In this document: positions 42,959-56,549 of the stretch, piece by piece
How the letters are laid out: each line of letters begins with the position of its first letter
Numbering within the stretch: the first letter of the stretch is position 1
NCBI RefSeq assembly: GCF_963675165.1
Contig: NC_087384.1
Location: forward strand, 3,308,501-3,372,500
DNA length: 64,000 bases
Origin: Halichondria panicea
Lineage: Eukaryota > Porifera > Demospongiae > Suberitida > Halichondriidae
Direction: 5' to 3'
Made by a program: the position numbers and the translations under genes
Notes under the pieces: generated by a model
What the model was told of the DNA's origin: nothing
Databases searched by the model: none
What the model saw: only the letters and a program-made list of their open reading frames with translations

Positions 42959-45900
42959 TTAATTAGCTACTGGGAACTTCCCAAACTGCAACTGGGAATA
43001 TCTCACTGAGCCACCGTAGACAGGATTCTTGACAGTGGTGATGTTCCCCGATATAGTGCTGTATGCATTTTCCTCTGAATCGTGTGGTTCAGCCTGTGAT
43101 CGAGCGTTTGGCTGTGTGATTTCATCAATACTTGCATAAAATGAGTCCTTGTTATCAGCATTTATCTCAGGAGTAGGCATATGTGAGCCATATACAGGGT
43201 TGTCTGCTACAGAATCTTGCCTAGGCTTGTGTACATCATAGGATGGGTTAAAGCTGGTAATGTCATCATCGTTTGATCCAGATCTGCGTATTCAAAGCAA
43301 TAATTATAGTCATGTGTGAGTGTTATAGTGGGTATTACTAGATCTAGGCCATTATTACGTGGAACCAAATCATCTTAAATTTTACTACACCTTGTTCTCC
43401 CTCTAGAGCAAGATATCACCCACGCTCCCACTACTGCCACGAGAATTAGAAGGGCAAGTAACATTCCTGCTCCAAGTAGAATGAGCAGCCAAAAGAAATT
43501 GTTACATGAGTCGGACCTAGAAGAGGAAGAGGCATTAGTGACAGTGAAGTCACAGCGTTGATCGACATGATTTAACACTTGAAGTAAATTGGTTGTCTCA
43601 TAGTAGAGGGTAATGCAACATTGGTAGTTTGTAGATGGTTGCAGCTGATACAGAGAGTTTTCGAACAACCCATAAGAAGATTGAACAGCAACACTTTGAC
43701 TAGAAGTTGAACCAGAATCAGTAGAACAACTCATATCAAACTTTTTGATACTTTGAATGGTACTGAAGTTGAATGTTACAAAAGTTGAGTTGGCAGTTAG
43801 TAGGATAGGAAAGTTTTGTTGTGTTGATGCTTGCACCAGATTTTCTCTCAGCGTGAACCACTGGTCGTTACTGCATATATCAAGTGTTATATCATTCTTA
43901 TTTAAGAGTCGTGTTTCACCATCTCTGCAAACTGATTAATTTATATTATTGGTACATGTATTAATGATATAACAGTTTAATATACCTGAAATTATGATTT
44001 GAAAGCTGTCCTCACTCAGTATATTCTTTGCTATACATTCGTATGTACCCGAGTCTAATTTTCCCTTATCGTATATTCTTAGTTTGTTCCTGTACACTGC
44101 TGTCAAAGGATCAATCACTTCTTGCGAGAATATGTATTTTCCCATACTAGGTAAATCTATTTGGACGTTGTCTTTTGACCAAATAAGGTTTGTTGCAGGT
44201 CCACCCGTTGTGTTGCATTCTAACGTCTGTGTTAGTCTGTCATATGTTAAGTTTGACACAGTCACACTTCCTGCATAGACAAAAATGTGCTTTGTACTAG
44301 CTGTCACGATTATGGTCCATTGTACATTTAACAATTGAGCTACGATTTAAATAGAACAATTAGGACCTCGTGAGTATTGTTTAAATCTAGCGTGTACATG
44401 CATGCCCTGCAATTTCATCACACAGGTGCTTGCTTACGCAAGAAAATGTGACAGTAACAGTCATACAAGCATTGTAAAATATTGTTGAGATAGCAAAGCT
44501 CCAAGATTCATTAGCAGCAGGAATTGAACATACATGTGGGTGGCAATTTATATGTTATTCCGTACCTTTACTTGATGACGTGTTACTGTAAATTCCCACA
44601 TAAACACTCTGCATCACATTTTGTTGGTCAGGTACTTGACAACAATAAATGCCTGGTTCGAACACTCCCCCTTGATACTTCAATTTAACTGTTTGATTAT
44701 CCCCTTTACTTACAAACATCTCATTGGAGCTGTCAGTCGACACAATGCTTCCGTTGGGGAAAATCCAGTGACCGTTGACATTTCCTTGCGATGCACTTTT
44801 GTCTGTTATGCAATTAAGAGCATTGCCTTGAAATACGTCATTCTGAACAGTGTTATTCCTCCCATCATCATCACCTATGTCCTCAATAAAGACGACACTG
44901 TTATTGCCGTAGAGTCGACCACCTAGTACTATCAGCACACCTGTGTTCGTGAATACCAGTAGTAAACATAGTATACATATCTATGTTGACCGTCTTAATT
45001 AACTATGTACAGTACAGTACAGTATGGTTTGTTTTTCTACAACTTTTGCAAGTGAAAACCTTCATTTGCAAATGAGTAGACAATTTACAATCTGGTACAA
45101 AAGTCTATAAAATGCTCAGTACTAGGTGTCACGCTGGCAGGCTTGAATCACCTATACCTATATACGGTATATTATAGCTGTGTACATACCAATTAATGCT
45201 GCCATGAAATATGTATCAACAATGGCAGCACAGTTTACCTTCGGGTCTCATACAAATAACCCCTGCATCTTCTCTATGATCGCAACTTGTATCTGTTGGG
45301 CACTCAAAGAGTGTGTCCTCAGCTCCAGAGCAATTTAGGTATTGAAGAAACACTGGACCAATTGCTTCTCCATATGAAATGCCACCACTAACAACACCCT
45401 GGACTGCCGTAGCACCTGTGGTGTACGCAATTTGGTAATAATGTTGAACAATGATTAATTACTACCGTAATACCTCTAATCAAGGCGACCCTCCAAATAT
45501 GCGACACCCTCGAGCTCAAATTTTCTGACCTCTAAAAGCAGCAACAATTATTTTTTAATGTCGCATCTTAAAGGAGGTAAATGTGGCCACACCCTAGCCT
45601 CGATTCTAGCCCACTGGAAACTACATTTCTAAGCAGCTAGAAATCGAGGAAAGTAGACTGAGTAGAGCTACCTCTAATTAGACGCGACCCTCTAAATAAG
45701 CGACACCAGGTCTTCAAATAATTGTTCAACCTTCAAAAGAAGCGACCGCCTTAAAAAGTGTCGCCGATCTTACGGTAATCCTAACCAGGACTATGCATAG
45801 TATTGCGGATTCACTATCGTATAATCACATTTCCTGGTTTGTAATGTGCTAAGTGCTTTAATCGCATCTTGTCCTATTATTCACTGTGATTCGTACAGTG

Positions 45901-46859
45901 ATTAATCGCGTATTAGTAATTGCACGTCGTCATTAACGACGTGCAATTACTGCCTTGACGACTGCACGTTCGAATAATGGCCGCGGCAATTTTTTTTACT
46001 GAAACTGCAGCTAAAAATGTCCTTAAAACTGCATCACAAACGATTAACAATCAATAGTATGGCTACTCGTGCAATTTGCGCCGAGTGCTATTAACCCATA
46101 TTGCACTCTTATAGCCATACTATTAATTATACTAATCATCATTAAGGGCGTATAAAAAGATACAATACATGTAACTGACATCAATCCTACGTGCGAGCAG
46201 AAACTAAAGCCACAGACTGCGCGGATACACTATGTACTGTACACTGAATAGAATTAATATTACCAAGGGCTTATATAATTATAAAGTTCTAGAAGATTTT
46301 TCTTCATGCGCCCTTGAAAGTACTTTTCCACCGCATGACCCTCTCTCTTTTTTATACGCCCTTGCAATTGGTACAATGAGTAATGTTAGCAGCACTTAGC
46401 GGTTTGTATGGCAATGTTTGCACATAGCTAGACGATATATACAGAATCCGCTCTATCTCCTCATGTGCTCCTGTCCTAACCATATAACTCTTCATTAAGA
46501 ATCCAGTTGCAGTTCTTGTCTAACCACTGAGGCGGCAGAGTTACGTACCACACATTCATGTACATGTACCTTGACTTGAGAATCCCAACTGCTTACAGAC
46601 CACATTCGCATCATTGTCATCAAATCCATCGTCACATACTGTTCCCCATTCATTGTGGATACATACCTCTAGCCTACCCTCCAGGAAGGACACCTTATCA
46701 GCAAGCCGGATGGCACCATTGTCACAAATTTCTGCATAAAATCATTGGAACATGCCTTGAATATAATTATTATGCTTGATCAAAAAGTTCACCTGAATTA
46801 ACTGTCACCACAGTGCAGAGAAGAGCGATCAGACAAATGGTGTTTAACTTGGTATTCAT
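42959..46859 (-). CDS. SRCR-immunoglobulin transmembrane receptor with tyrosine-motif tail
   Basis: Exon 1 (46859-46793) is a signal peptide, [20 protein letters not shown]. The next two exons (near 46731-46568 and 45420-45232) form one SRCR domain: [28 protein letters not shown], then [14 protein letters not shown] and VICMRPEG. Exon 44940-44571 gives a first Ig-like domain (LNCITDK, GIYCCQV). Exon 44276-43985 gives a typical Ig domain ([28 protein letters not shown]). A further beta-rich exon with paired cysteines leads to the membrane helix [20 protein letters not shown] and a basic stop. The last exon (43283-42959) is the cytosolic tail with FNPSYDV, DNPVYG, DSFYASI, NAYSTI and KNPVYGG, which are NPxY and ITAM/ITIM-like sites. 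Phases close at every junction checked. Likely a cell-surface recognition receptor; ligand unknown. Confidence 0.82.
45463..45779. mobile_element. Inverted-repeat element in a receptor-gene intron
   Basis: It begins taccgtaatacctctaatc and ends with cgccgatcttacggtaat. The internal blocks gcgaccctc(t/c)aaata and gcgacacc occur twice in the same direction, so a tandem copy is also present inside. Confidence 0.75.
45915..45951. repeat. Perfect hairpin, 16-base arms
   Basis: agtaattgcacgtcgt (45915-45930) and its exact complement (45936-45951) flank the loop CATTA. A further imperfect inverted pair (atagtatggct / agccatactat) brackets 46056-46128. Confidence 0.9.
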
Positions 46860-48377
46860 TTCAATCTGTTGCAACAATTTTTTTTGTTTCATACACATTC
46901 CTTCATTACTTTTATACCAATAAACTGCAACGGTACGGTGCGTCACTGTCTGTCATTCATACTCAGTAACAATTACAGTCTAAGTTTGTACAAGTGTCCA
47001 TTCCATTGTATTCCTTACTATATTTAATTATGTTTATAGTTAACCGAATGTTTTGCGAGCATCAAACATAATTTTATGCGAACTTTTGCGAGGGTTGACC
47101 AATTCGCAATAGTTAAATCGCACAAGGTCAATTTTTCTGCTGATTTGGCTCATTCGCAAAGGTTTTTCACCAGAAAAATATTCTAGTAACATATACAGTA
47201 GGTAGCACACACTTAATACTATAATATAGCGAGTTTGTCGCCTATAACGTGTACCAGATAAGAAAAGCCTTGAGAAATTAATGTCACTTGTTTTAATTAA
47301 CAAAAAGAATTGAGAAGAAAGCAATGATAGTTGATTCACGGTCTACAGACAGACATCTACCACCCTGGGGCAGCTTGGGCCAATCTTCTCATTCTCCTAC
47401 GTGACAAAAGAGTTACATGTACATAAAAACATGCATTGATGGACATGAACACTGTCATGTGGAACGTACTCCTATCATAATAAGGACTCTCTTAAAGGAC
47501 ACGTCGTTAATCAGGGCACTAGCTCTAGGTCATGCATGGTACCTGAGGTATATGCACACATTTAGATTCAAGACATGTTTGGGAAATCAAATGAAGTTAC
47601 TGTAGGTTGTATTTCAAATGTACTAGCGGTTAACAAACCTTTCCAAAATGACCATTGACATAACATGTGCAGTAATTACATCCGTAGAGCGGGTTATTTT
47701 CGTGTGGTGGAAATTCCGTACTTAATTAAGCATTAAAAGTGAAAAATTATTATGCGCAATAAGGTTTTACGTCACTATATTCTTAATTGGAAAGTGGTAG
47801 TTTACACAAAAATTTGCACCAACGAAAATTGCCTGCTATACGGATACGTAGTTTAATGTTAAATCAACCGTATCCAGATTATAAACTCCATGCCCAATGT
47901 ACTTGCCTCTAAATAGTGGACAGACAAGAAGCCATGCAAATAGAATAAACGCATGAAGATAGGAAATTGTATTTGCCCTCGAACTTGCTTTGCTAAATCA
48001 GCAATATTTTAACAATGTGCTCTCAGTACAAAGGCCACTATTAAAAGATCTCACAGACTCGCTCTATTGGAGTTACAGCTGCTTCCCTTCTGGTCGCCTA
48101 TATCTGTACACATGCAAGTGTCTTCGTTAATGGTATTCATAATTACTTAATTCGAAATGGTCATGTACATATTTGGATATAGTCGAGGGTCTAGTAGTGC
48201 ATGTCGATGTAACTGCATGTGGACACAGTGAGCAATGTCATTATCAATTCCTTTTCTTTTTTGCCCATATTTCTTCCTAACTTCCCTAGAAAGGACAACC
48301 TTTCCGAAAGCCATAATGTCCACTATTCGGAGTGTCTGCTGTACATGTACAGTATCCTGTAGCAAAATTTGCTGTAC
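46860..48377. other. Intergenic region with two repeat elements
   Basis: 47044-47175 shares gaatgttttgcgagcat and gtcaatttttctgctgattt with 55948-56115. 47680-47845 is a CCGTATAG relative (tccgtagagcgggttatttt to gcctgctatacgga). The last exon of SMARCB1 should lie here but was not found. Confidence 0.55.
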
Positions 48378-50523
48378 CTTGTATTTCTGTCTTGGTCTCT
48401 CATCTTCTTCTCCATTTCAGCATCAGAGAGCACCTGCAGTGTCGGTCCCCACTGCTCAGCATCCCCCAACTGACGTACTGGGAACTTGATTGAAGGGAGG
48501 GGGGCCTCGCTGCAGTGTACATTACATAACGTCATAGATAAAGGAGAGGGTTGCAACATATGCTACATAATTGTATCATCACTACATTGTATCATCGAAG
48601 AATGTGAGGCCTAAAGCAGATACACAACAATAAGCACGATCATGACTTTAAACTGCAGCATATCATGCACTTCTCACATATCAGGATTGCAGCACTTAGC
48701 CACTATAACTATATGTACATGTAGTTATTTGCGTTTTTAGCTGCCGCTAGACTTCATCTTGCATTTGTACAATTATTTGTTGCTATATACATACGAGTAC
48801 TAGCTGTAATAATCACTTTTGCAATGCATCCATACCTACCTGAAAGCATAAGTTCGTGTATGCCAGCTCAGTTGTCCACGAATAGAGTATGCAATGGTTG
48901 TAACAAACTCTCCTCCCAAACCCAAGTCGGCACACAGCTGTCGGGCAAACTGCTCAGGGCTGTTGAGAGGATTGGTGAGATCCCATTCAAACTGGTCATT
49001 GAGGGAAATGTTGCCCACGTGAATATTTAGCTGTAAGGAAATGGATAGCAATTTCTGATTCATACATGTACATGTGTTGTGCTGTATCCATGTACATTTG
49101 TACATGGATACACAAAACGTCTTATCATCAAGGCTGATGACTTCTCAAAGACATAATATACATGTACATGTATGTACTTGTACATTTAAGTACTATGGAG
49201 ACTCAGAGGCTATTTGACTATGAATAATCTGCAGGTCATCATCGCAAATACATTAACATGCAGATTACTCACGATTGTACAGTACACGTACAAAGCGTAC
49301 CTTGATGATGACCCTCCTGTCCTCCTCGTCTTCTGGTATTATGTCCACCGAAAACTGCTCACATTGCTGGCGTATAGAGGAGGCTATGGCCGGAACAAAT
49401 GAGGAGTTTGGCAGCTCAAGGTCATCACACAGAATCTCAGCAAATTGATCAGGACTCAACAAAGTGTCTGCATGCATGTATTACAATTATACGGGTGGGC
49501 ATGTCAATGACTATACATATACGTACGTACTACACTGTAAGAGGGATGGTGGGATGTAAAATGTACATCTGATTTTTTGCTTTTTATCAAAGCGCGCGGC
49601 GCATAATTATCATAATTCTATCTGTGGAAACGGGAGCTGGGCCACAATATCCGTGAGTACTATAATTATACTGTTTCATGAAGGCTAGTGAAGTTTAAGA
49701 AAACATTTACACAAAAATTGTACAGCTGTTTCCATACCGTTCTTGTTCCAGGTAAATGTGTCCCTAAGTTTTTGGCCGTCGATGTCAATGTCCAGTCTGA
49801 TAGGAACCAACACCTCAGGTACAGAGGCTGCTTCGTACATTGCCTTAGGATTCTTATCTTCGTAGCTGCAAAAACATTGTTGACACTTGCTTTCTGAGTT
49901 ATCATGTAGTGATAGTTTACGTGTACATGTAAGTTACATGTAAGAATTACATACACATACTGTAGGTAGTTGAATTTATACAGTACTAGTATAATCACTC
50001 ACCATGTTGGGAAGCTCTTGACTTTTTTGGTGTTAGTCTTGTACCTGGCTATGGTAGTGGCACAAGGCACAGCGTCTAAGTGGTAGGAGCTCCCAGGAAT
50101 TGTGGCTATCCATGGGCTTTTCTTAGAGCCTCTCGTGCCAGTACCTGAGTTGCTATGTTGTGTAGAAGGAGTCCTGTCCACATTACTTGACGAAGACACC
50201 ACAGTATCAAACCCAAATGCTGATCTGTACTTCTCATCGTTCATAGTTAGAACGTCCTCGATTTCAGACACTTTGACAATTTGTACGTTAGTGGATACAT
50301 TGTTATAGCCATATCCTATCTGCTCACTGGCATGTTTTCGCTCCTCGTAAGTCATTTTTCTCTTCCATAGCCCAGGATAACGTTTGTAGAGATCTCCTCG
50401 AAATAGACGGAAGTAGTTACCAACCTCAGAGCCTAGCATGTACTCGTCACCATCCTCCACGAGACTAAATGATTTTGGACGGGGACCATAGGTTTTCATG
50501 GTAGTGCACAATTTCGAGGACAT
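48378..50523 (-). CDS. SMARCB1: SMARCB1 (SNF5/INI1), SWI/SNF core subunit; 3' end unresolved
   Basis: Exons 50523-50003, 49865-49738, 49467-49301, 49030-48840 and 48509-48378 join in phase. Exon 1 gives the N-terminal winged-helix region ([20 protein letters not shown]) and HHLDAVPC-like [12 protein letters not shown]. Exons 2-3 give repeat 1 of the SNF5 domain ([40 protein letters not shown]). Exon 4 gives repeat 2 ([36 protein letters not shown]). Exon 5 ends in the conserved [13 protein letters not shown] coiled tail. In other animals a short basic segment follows; no matching exon was found, so the stop codon is not placed. The protein is a core chromatin-remodelling subunit in the nucleus. 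Confidence 0.95.
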
Positions 50524-51361
50524 CTTAGAGCCTAGTACAGTGTATCAGTGCAGTGCCTGTTGTACAATATGCATGAGGTGTACAAAAAACACATATAAAA
50601 CGGTGTGCTTATGTAGATTATATTTGGCCACAAAATTATTTATAGACTGATGTCAGAGCTCTTGGATCTTTGCAGGTAAACTCACAGAACAATTATCAAT
50701 TGTAAACATCACCAGTGCACTTACAGTGTAACCAGAGGCTCTGGTTTCTAACTTGATCTAGGACGTTTTCACTTGGCATTTGCTTCTAATTAATGTGCAC
50801 CCAAATACTTTTGTTTTTCCATGGTGAATTTAAGCCAACACGTACTGTTGCAACTGAACACACCACCAAGATCTGCTATATCTACACATGCTACTATCTA
50901 GCCTACTAGGCCAGACAACTCTAATAAAGTAAGTGTCGTGAATGCATAATTATAAACTCGCATCCTCTGACCTTGTTTAGTTGTTTAATTCCCTATACGT
51001 ATACTCTTATATCTATATGCTTTGATATTGATAGTGCTTAAATTTAGCGGGTTGTCTTGCCTAACGTGGGAGAATTGAGGTCTTTCGAGTCGATAGGGCA
51101 GCAGAGTCTCACCAAGTAGATCAATCATTGAATGACAGTTATAGCTATAATTATTATGCTGCGCTGGTTACCCGTACCCTGAGGCCATCATCTTTTTATA
51201 CATCCCCTCTCTCTAGATGGCTCTCCCCACATTAAAGGTCATACTACAAAGTACACCGTCCCCACTCTATGGCAATGTCAATAGTTATAGCTATAATTAT
51301 TATGCTGTGCTAGTTACCCTAAGGCTATCATCTTTTTTTTTTATACATCCCCTCTCTCTAG
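50524..51361. other. Intergenic region between SMARCB1 and TCHP
   Basis: The two genes diverge. Proximal promoter elements were not identified with confidence. The right part contains the first copy of the tandem duplication listed next. Confidence 0.6.
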
Positions 51362-51416
51362 ATGGCTCTCCCCACATTAAGGTCGTACTACAAAGTACAC
51401 CGTCCCCACTCTGTGG
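51137..51416 (+). repeat. Tandem duplication over the TCHP start exon
   Basis: The unit of about 146 bases (51137-51282) is repeated at 51283-51416. Both copies include agttatagctataattatta, the pyrimidine tract, 'ctctctctag' and ATGGCTCTCCCCACATTAA. The left copy has an extra base after the sixth codon, so its ATG (51217) leads into a wrong frame and it cannot encode TCHP. Confidence 0.92.
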
Positions 51417-54400
51417 CTGAGGGACGCATCGTAAGCAGGAGAGTGTTGGAGGAGGATGTCAGGCAGAGATGGGCAGAGAACTCAAAATACTTCAACAGTT
51501 CCAACGTGAGAGCCAGCAAACAGGAGGCCTGGACATCCAGTAAATCGTTCCAGGGCAGGTGTGTGCTGCAGCTATTACATTTCACTTCAAGCAGAAAACT
51601 ATTAATTTGCTGGATATGCATGGTTTCATAGTGGGACGTTATAAACTTGATTGCTATAATTATTATTATACTACACGTATGCAGAATTTACAGATGTTGT
51701 ATGTACCTGTATGGAATCGAATGTATCCCTCGTTTAATAATGGTCGATTACATACGTTTTCCAATAGCATGGATGCATACCACAAGAGAGGTATTGAGGA
51801 AGAGAAGAGAAGAAAACTTCTGGTCAGAAGGCAGAGATTAAGTGAACTGCTTGAAAAGGAAAATAAAGAATACGAGGTATTGACCTAGGCTTGTGAGTGT
51901 GTAGTTGTACAGTACATGTGCCCTTAATATTACATGTATATCAGGGCTCCATGGTATATGTCTGTGTCCATCCTATTGTGTTAAATCCCAGGGGGGCGAA
52001 ATACCCCCCTCGCCCCCCCCCTCAATGCAGCCCTGTATATGTATACGTGTAGTTGTTGTTTAATTTCCGTTGTACGTGTAGGTTGAGTTGAAGTCACGCT
52101 CTCCTGATCAGTTGGCAACCATGAGAGATAGGTATGGCTATATTGTGCATAATTATATGCGTGTGCTGAGTATTTATGTTTTTTAGAGCTGAACATCTCA
52201 AAGGGCAACGTGAAAAAGAAAGGAAAATGGTAAGCCAGTTGTAGTAATTCAGAAAGGCACAATTGATTTGCACCAATTATTATGTCAAGTAATTTGTTAC
52301 CCTTCACATAGTGCAATTTTAGATACACTGTACATGTACATACAGTGTATAGAGAAGTATCAAACAAGCAGTCTCTGTGTCAGCTTTTCACTTATGCAGG
52401 AAGACAAAAAATATGTATATGCCATGTCTTGCCTACAGGTTGTTCATCTCTTCAGATAGCATTTTCAAATCGCCTGTAGGCCGGTCGAGCTGTAGCTTGA
52501 ATGTTTCAAATAGGTCTCCTGGGCATCTCCATGCTCTAGTTTGAATAACTCGCCATCTCGCACCAAGTCAGTGTAATTATCAGTAGCGTGTAAAATAATT
52601 TCGTAGTGTATAATATACACTACGAAATTTTATATAATAGAGATTTTATCTATCCAACTACAACTTCTACAACACTAATTATACTTTCTGTAATGCAAGT
52701 TGGTATACATGCAGGAAATCGATTTACGTGTTTTACAAACTCGCAACGGTAGCTGACAGTTACTTACTTTGCAGATAGCGGATGAAAAATTTTATGAGCA
52801 CTGGAAGGACAACTGTCCTGAGCTTAGAAAAGTGGAGTCCAGGGAAACGAATAAACATATTGTCAGTGAGTGGGGGAAACAAAGGGAAAGAAGAGAACAG
52901 GTACAAACCTCTGTGGCATGCATTGTTAAGTGCAACATAATTATACTGCTCTTATTTTGCTTATACATGTATAATACAGGAATTGGAAACAGCAAGACAA
53001 GAGAAAAAAATGTTCGTATAATAATTATGTAGACAAGTTATATACACTAACAAGAGTTAAAATTCTATTTTCTAGCTATGTACATATCTCACCACACTAT
53101 TAATCAGAATTCTTTGTGCTATAGGTATGAGTTGGAGTTGGAGCAAGATAGGTTGGCGGCCCTGAAACTACAGGACAAGGAGCAAGAGAGGCAAAAGAAG
53201 TAATGTTGTCTATGTTGTATTCAGCACTCATTCACATATAATTATACACACACACGTATGTAATTTCCTTTGATGGTTTTTGTAGGGAGCTCAAGGAGCA
53301 CAGTGAGGTGCTCAAACTACAAATGAGAGAAATCAAACGAAGAGAGAAGGAGGTCAGTCATAATAATTATTACTACTGTACACACACTATACTCGTCGAT
53401 TCCAGGCTGCTCTGCTGGAACAAAAACAGGCTAAACTAATTCAGGATCAAATTGAACTGCAGAAGGCGGTAAGGTTTTAACTACTTGTACATGCATGGCT
53501 GTTGTGTTTGCAATGTGTATAGGTGCTTGTATAGTACGCCATACACTTGTAAACCTTGACTAATCAGACATATCCTTGTAGGAAGATTCAAGGAAAGCAA
53601 TGGAGGAAAAACGAAAAAAGAGTGAACTACGGTATACATTAACTTCGTGGAGCAGCAGGTTCTATTAAATAATTATGTTACACACCGCAGGAGATTTCTC
53701 ATCCATCAATGCAAGGCTCAGCTTCGAAGAAAAAGTCAACAGATACAAGAGTCACTGGTTAGTGCTGTAGTATTGGTCGATAAAACCATGCATGCAGTAT
53801 TTACCATGCGTACGTTTACTGTTAAAAATTTTAAATTCAGGAATTAGATCTTGCAATCCTTGAAGATTTGGCAGAAAAGGTAGGTTTTTAACTTTTTAGC
53901 AAGCCAGACAAAATTATCTGTAAATTATTATATCAATTTAACTACTCGTATGTACATGTACAGTTGTATGTGTGAGCTAGCTAGTTACACTAATTTTCTG
54001 TACTGGTATGTACACGTACGTACATGACGTAATAATGCAGATTTTATGTTCAGAGTGTTCACTGTAAGAAATGCTTGACTGCAGGAAAAGGAAGAGCAAT
54101 CATTACACACTGCTCGTAGGGAGAGAGCTCGTGCAGATACCCTATGGATGAAGGAGGTTATTGTCGAATTACACACTCTTATTTATGTAGCTATACCACT
54201 AGTAAAATTGACTGTTGTAGTTTTTCATGTGCTCTATAATATAATTATTTGAATGGATGACCCTCGTGTTACAGATGGTCACTAAACAACTGGAGATCGA
54301 AAAGCAAAGAGAATTGGAATTGGACAATATGTACCGGTGGGAATTAATTTCGTTTCTGTTTGTGTTTAGGTACCATGATGGAGAGTGGGGGGGGGGGGGG

Positions 54401-56266
54401 AGAGAGAAAGTGAGGAAGCATGGGGGTGGTGAGCTGAGAAGTATGTGCTCATAATTATTTTATCCTGTACGTACAGCAGTATATACTTGTACATTGTAAA
54501 AATCAGCATGTCAAGCCCCAATAATGGTGGCAGTGGTGTAAATTAATCAGTCCAGATGGAAAATTATGGAAATTACATGTACTAGGTACAGTATATACTG
54601 GCAACTTATTGTAGTAATTGGCTCATGAAGACCCCTTGTTTCGAACTACAAACACAATGCATGTGGGGATTAAATAAGAATAGCTGGTTAACATAATGCT
54701 TGTTAGTGCACTCTCGCGAAGAGGCAATATAATTTTATAGTGCTCTGATAGTATACCATACCTACGTAGTTGTCACCTCAACTTCAACTTTATTCCTTCT
54801 CCAGAGAAGAGGCTGCCCGACTGTGGCAAAAGCGTGAGGCAGAGTGGGAAAAAGAACAGCAAGCGAGAGAGCGGTTAATGAAAGAGGTATTAATTGATCG
54901 ACCTTGTTGTACGTATAATTACTTATGTTTACAATGTCTTGTGATTGTTTAATGAGTGAATAATGTACGTTGCACTACAGAGTTTCAGATTGTCCATATT
55001 TCAGGTATTTGAAGAGCGAAAACAACAGATTAATGTGAAAATGGATGTACTTAAAGAAGAGCAGGTATCTACATGTACATGTATGTGCCTGTAGAGTACC
55101 ATACCATATAATGTACAAAGGCCTAGATACATACAGGCGTATAATTATGATCTGTTATACTAGCATGAACCTACCATTTACATGCATAATTATGTATGTA
55201 ATGTTTGGACAATAACCTTATAAGAAAGGTGGTGGTGCGTGTGGTAATTATAAGGCATTCAATCTGGACTAGTGACTATTTGTATTATCCACTGCATGGT
55301 ATTACAGGACTATTAATGTTCTCTCACTATAATTAAATTATGGGGTACAGTGTAACAGTGGCATACATGTACATGCATGCAATTTAGCTATTGCTTGTTG
55401 TGACACGTGTATAGTCTCAGTCGATTCAAGAGCGTGAGAGACTGATTGAGGAGATGGAGGTGGAGGTGGAAAGAGAGGAGGCTGAAGCCACCGCCAGACA
55501 GAGAGATACTGCCATGATGGCACAAGGATGGCACCAACAAGTATGCCATACATACATACATGTCATGTTTATATAAAGCTTATGAACATGTTGTAACATT
55601 GTGGTGAAGGGGGTAGAATGTACGTGGCTGAACACTGAGAACAGTTTTTAATGTTAACAAAAATCCCTAACACTCTTGTATAGATCAAGGAGAAAACAAG
55701 GAAGGAAGAAATAGAATATATGAGGTACCAGCGAGAACAGGAAGAGCAGAGGTACATGCATGCATGCTATATGAGTTCAAGTGATGAATTCTTGCTATTA
55801 TAGGATGGCTGAAGAAACATATGCAGCACAGGTTCATGATGAAGAGAATATAATAACCACCAGGAGATACACACCCAAGGTATATAGCTGAACATGTTGA
55901 CCAGCAATCATACATCCAGCTTGCAAAATGTGTGCATACCGTATTACTAGAATGTTTTGCGAGCATTAAACATTATGCGAATTTTGTGAGGGTTGATCAA
56001 TAATTCGCAACAATAAAATTGCAAAACCTACTAATAAATACACACGATACTTGCCAGAACGCAATAGTTTGATCGCAAAGGGTCAATTTTTCTGCTGATT
56101 TGGCTCACTCACAAAAATTCATTAAATATGGTAATGATTATTAATTTTATTTTGTATGTTACAATGTGTGCATGCACATGATGGCTGTTATTATTTAACA
56201 TCTGTACTATACACAATGTCCGTTTTTATGCAGACGTATTCAAGAAAGAAAGTAGCATGGAACTGA
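51362..56266 (+). CDS. TCHP: Trichoplein (TCHP), keratin-binding centriolar coiled-coil protein
   Basis: Twenty small exons follow each other with GT-AG borders, from 51362-51558 to 56234-56266. The start MALPTL and the end KVAWN match the family's typical ends. Nearly the whole protein is a charged coiled coil: GSMDAYHKRGIEEEKRRKLL, IADEKFYEHWKDNCPELRKV, ELRRFLIHQCKAQLRRKSQQ, REEAARLWQKREAEWEKEQQ. Family role: centriole and basal-body protein that activates Aurora A to hold back cilium assembly and binds keratin filaments in vertebrates. The donor after the exon at 52980-53015 (AT|GTTCGT) is weak but needed to keep the frame. The start is the second copy of a duplicated ATG exon; only this copy keeps the frame. 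Confidence 0.94.
55948..56115. repeat. Dispersed repeat, relative of 47044-47175, in the last TCHP intron
   Basis: It contains gaatgttttgcgagcatta and gggtcaatttttctgctgat in the same order as 47044-47175, with an extra insert of about 35 bases between them. Confidence 0.8.
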
Positions 56267-56549
56267 ATGAAATAAAACGTTTATAAACCAAAACAAGAGT
56301 ACTCATTGCAGGAACTATAAGGCTCTATCATCATGTCACTTACTTAATTATAATTATGTACTGTATTTTTGCTGTTGATAATCCCCAGCACGTGTTTTAT
56401 TATTACCACATGCACAGTTACAGTTACCAATTTTGTTGGTGGCAAAACCGAGTTTAGATTCATGATAAAAATGTTGTTATAATTTGGAACCAGAGTTGTA
56501 TGTAATTATAGATCTACAACAATCATATACCAATTAAGGTAAAAAAATT
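56267..56549. other. Gap between convergent TCHP and USP48
   Basis: The two genes end tail to tail 283 bases apart. An AATAAA (near 56270) directly follows the TCHP stop and may be its polyadenylation signal. Nothing else is seen. Confidence 0.6.

Noticed and set aside
51217-51420. A separate gene starting at the left TCHP-like ATG
   Set aside because: It shifts frame after six codons and simply mirrors the duplicated exon.
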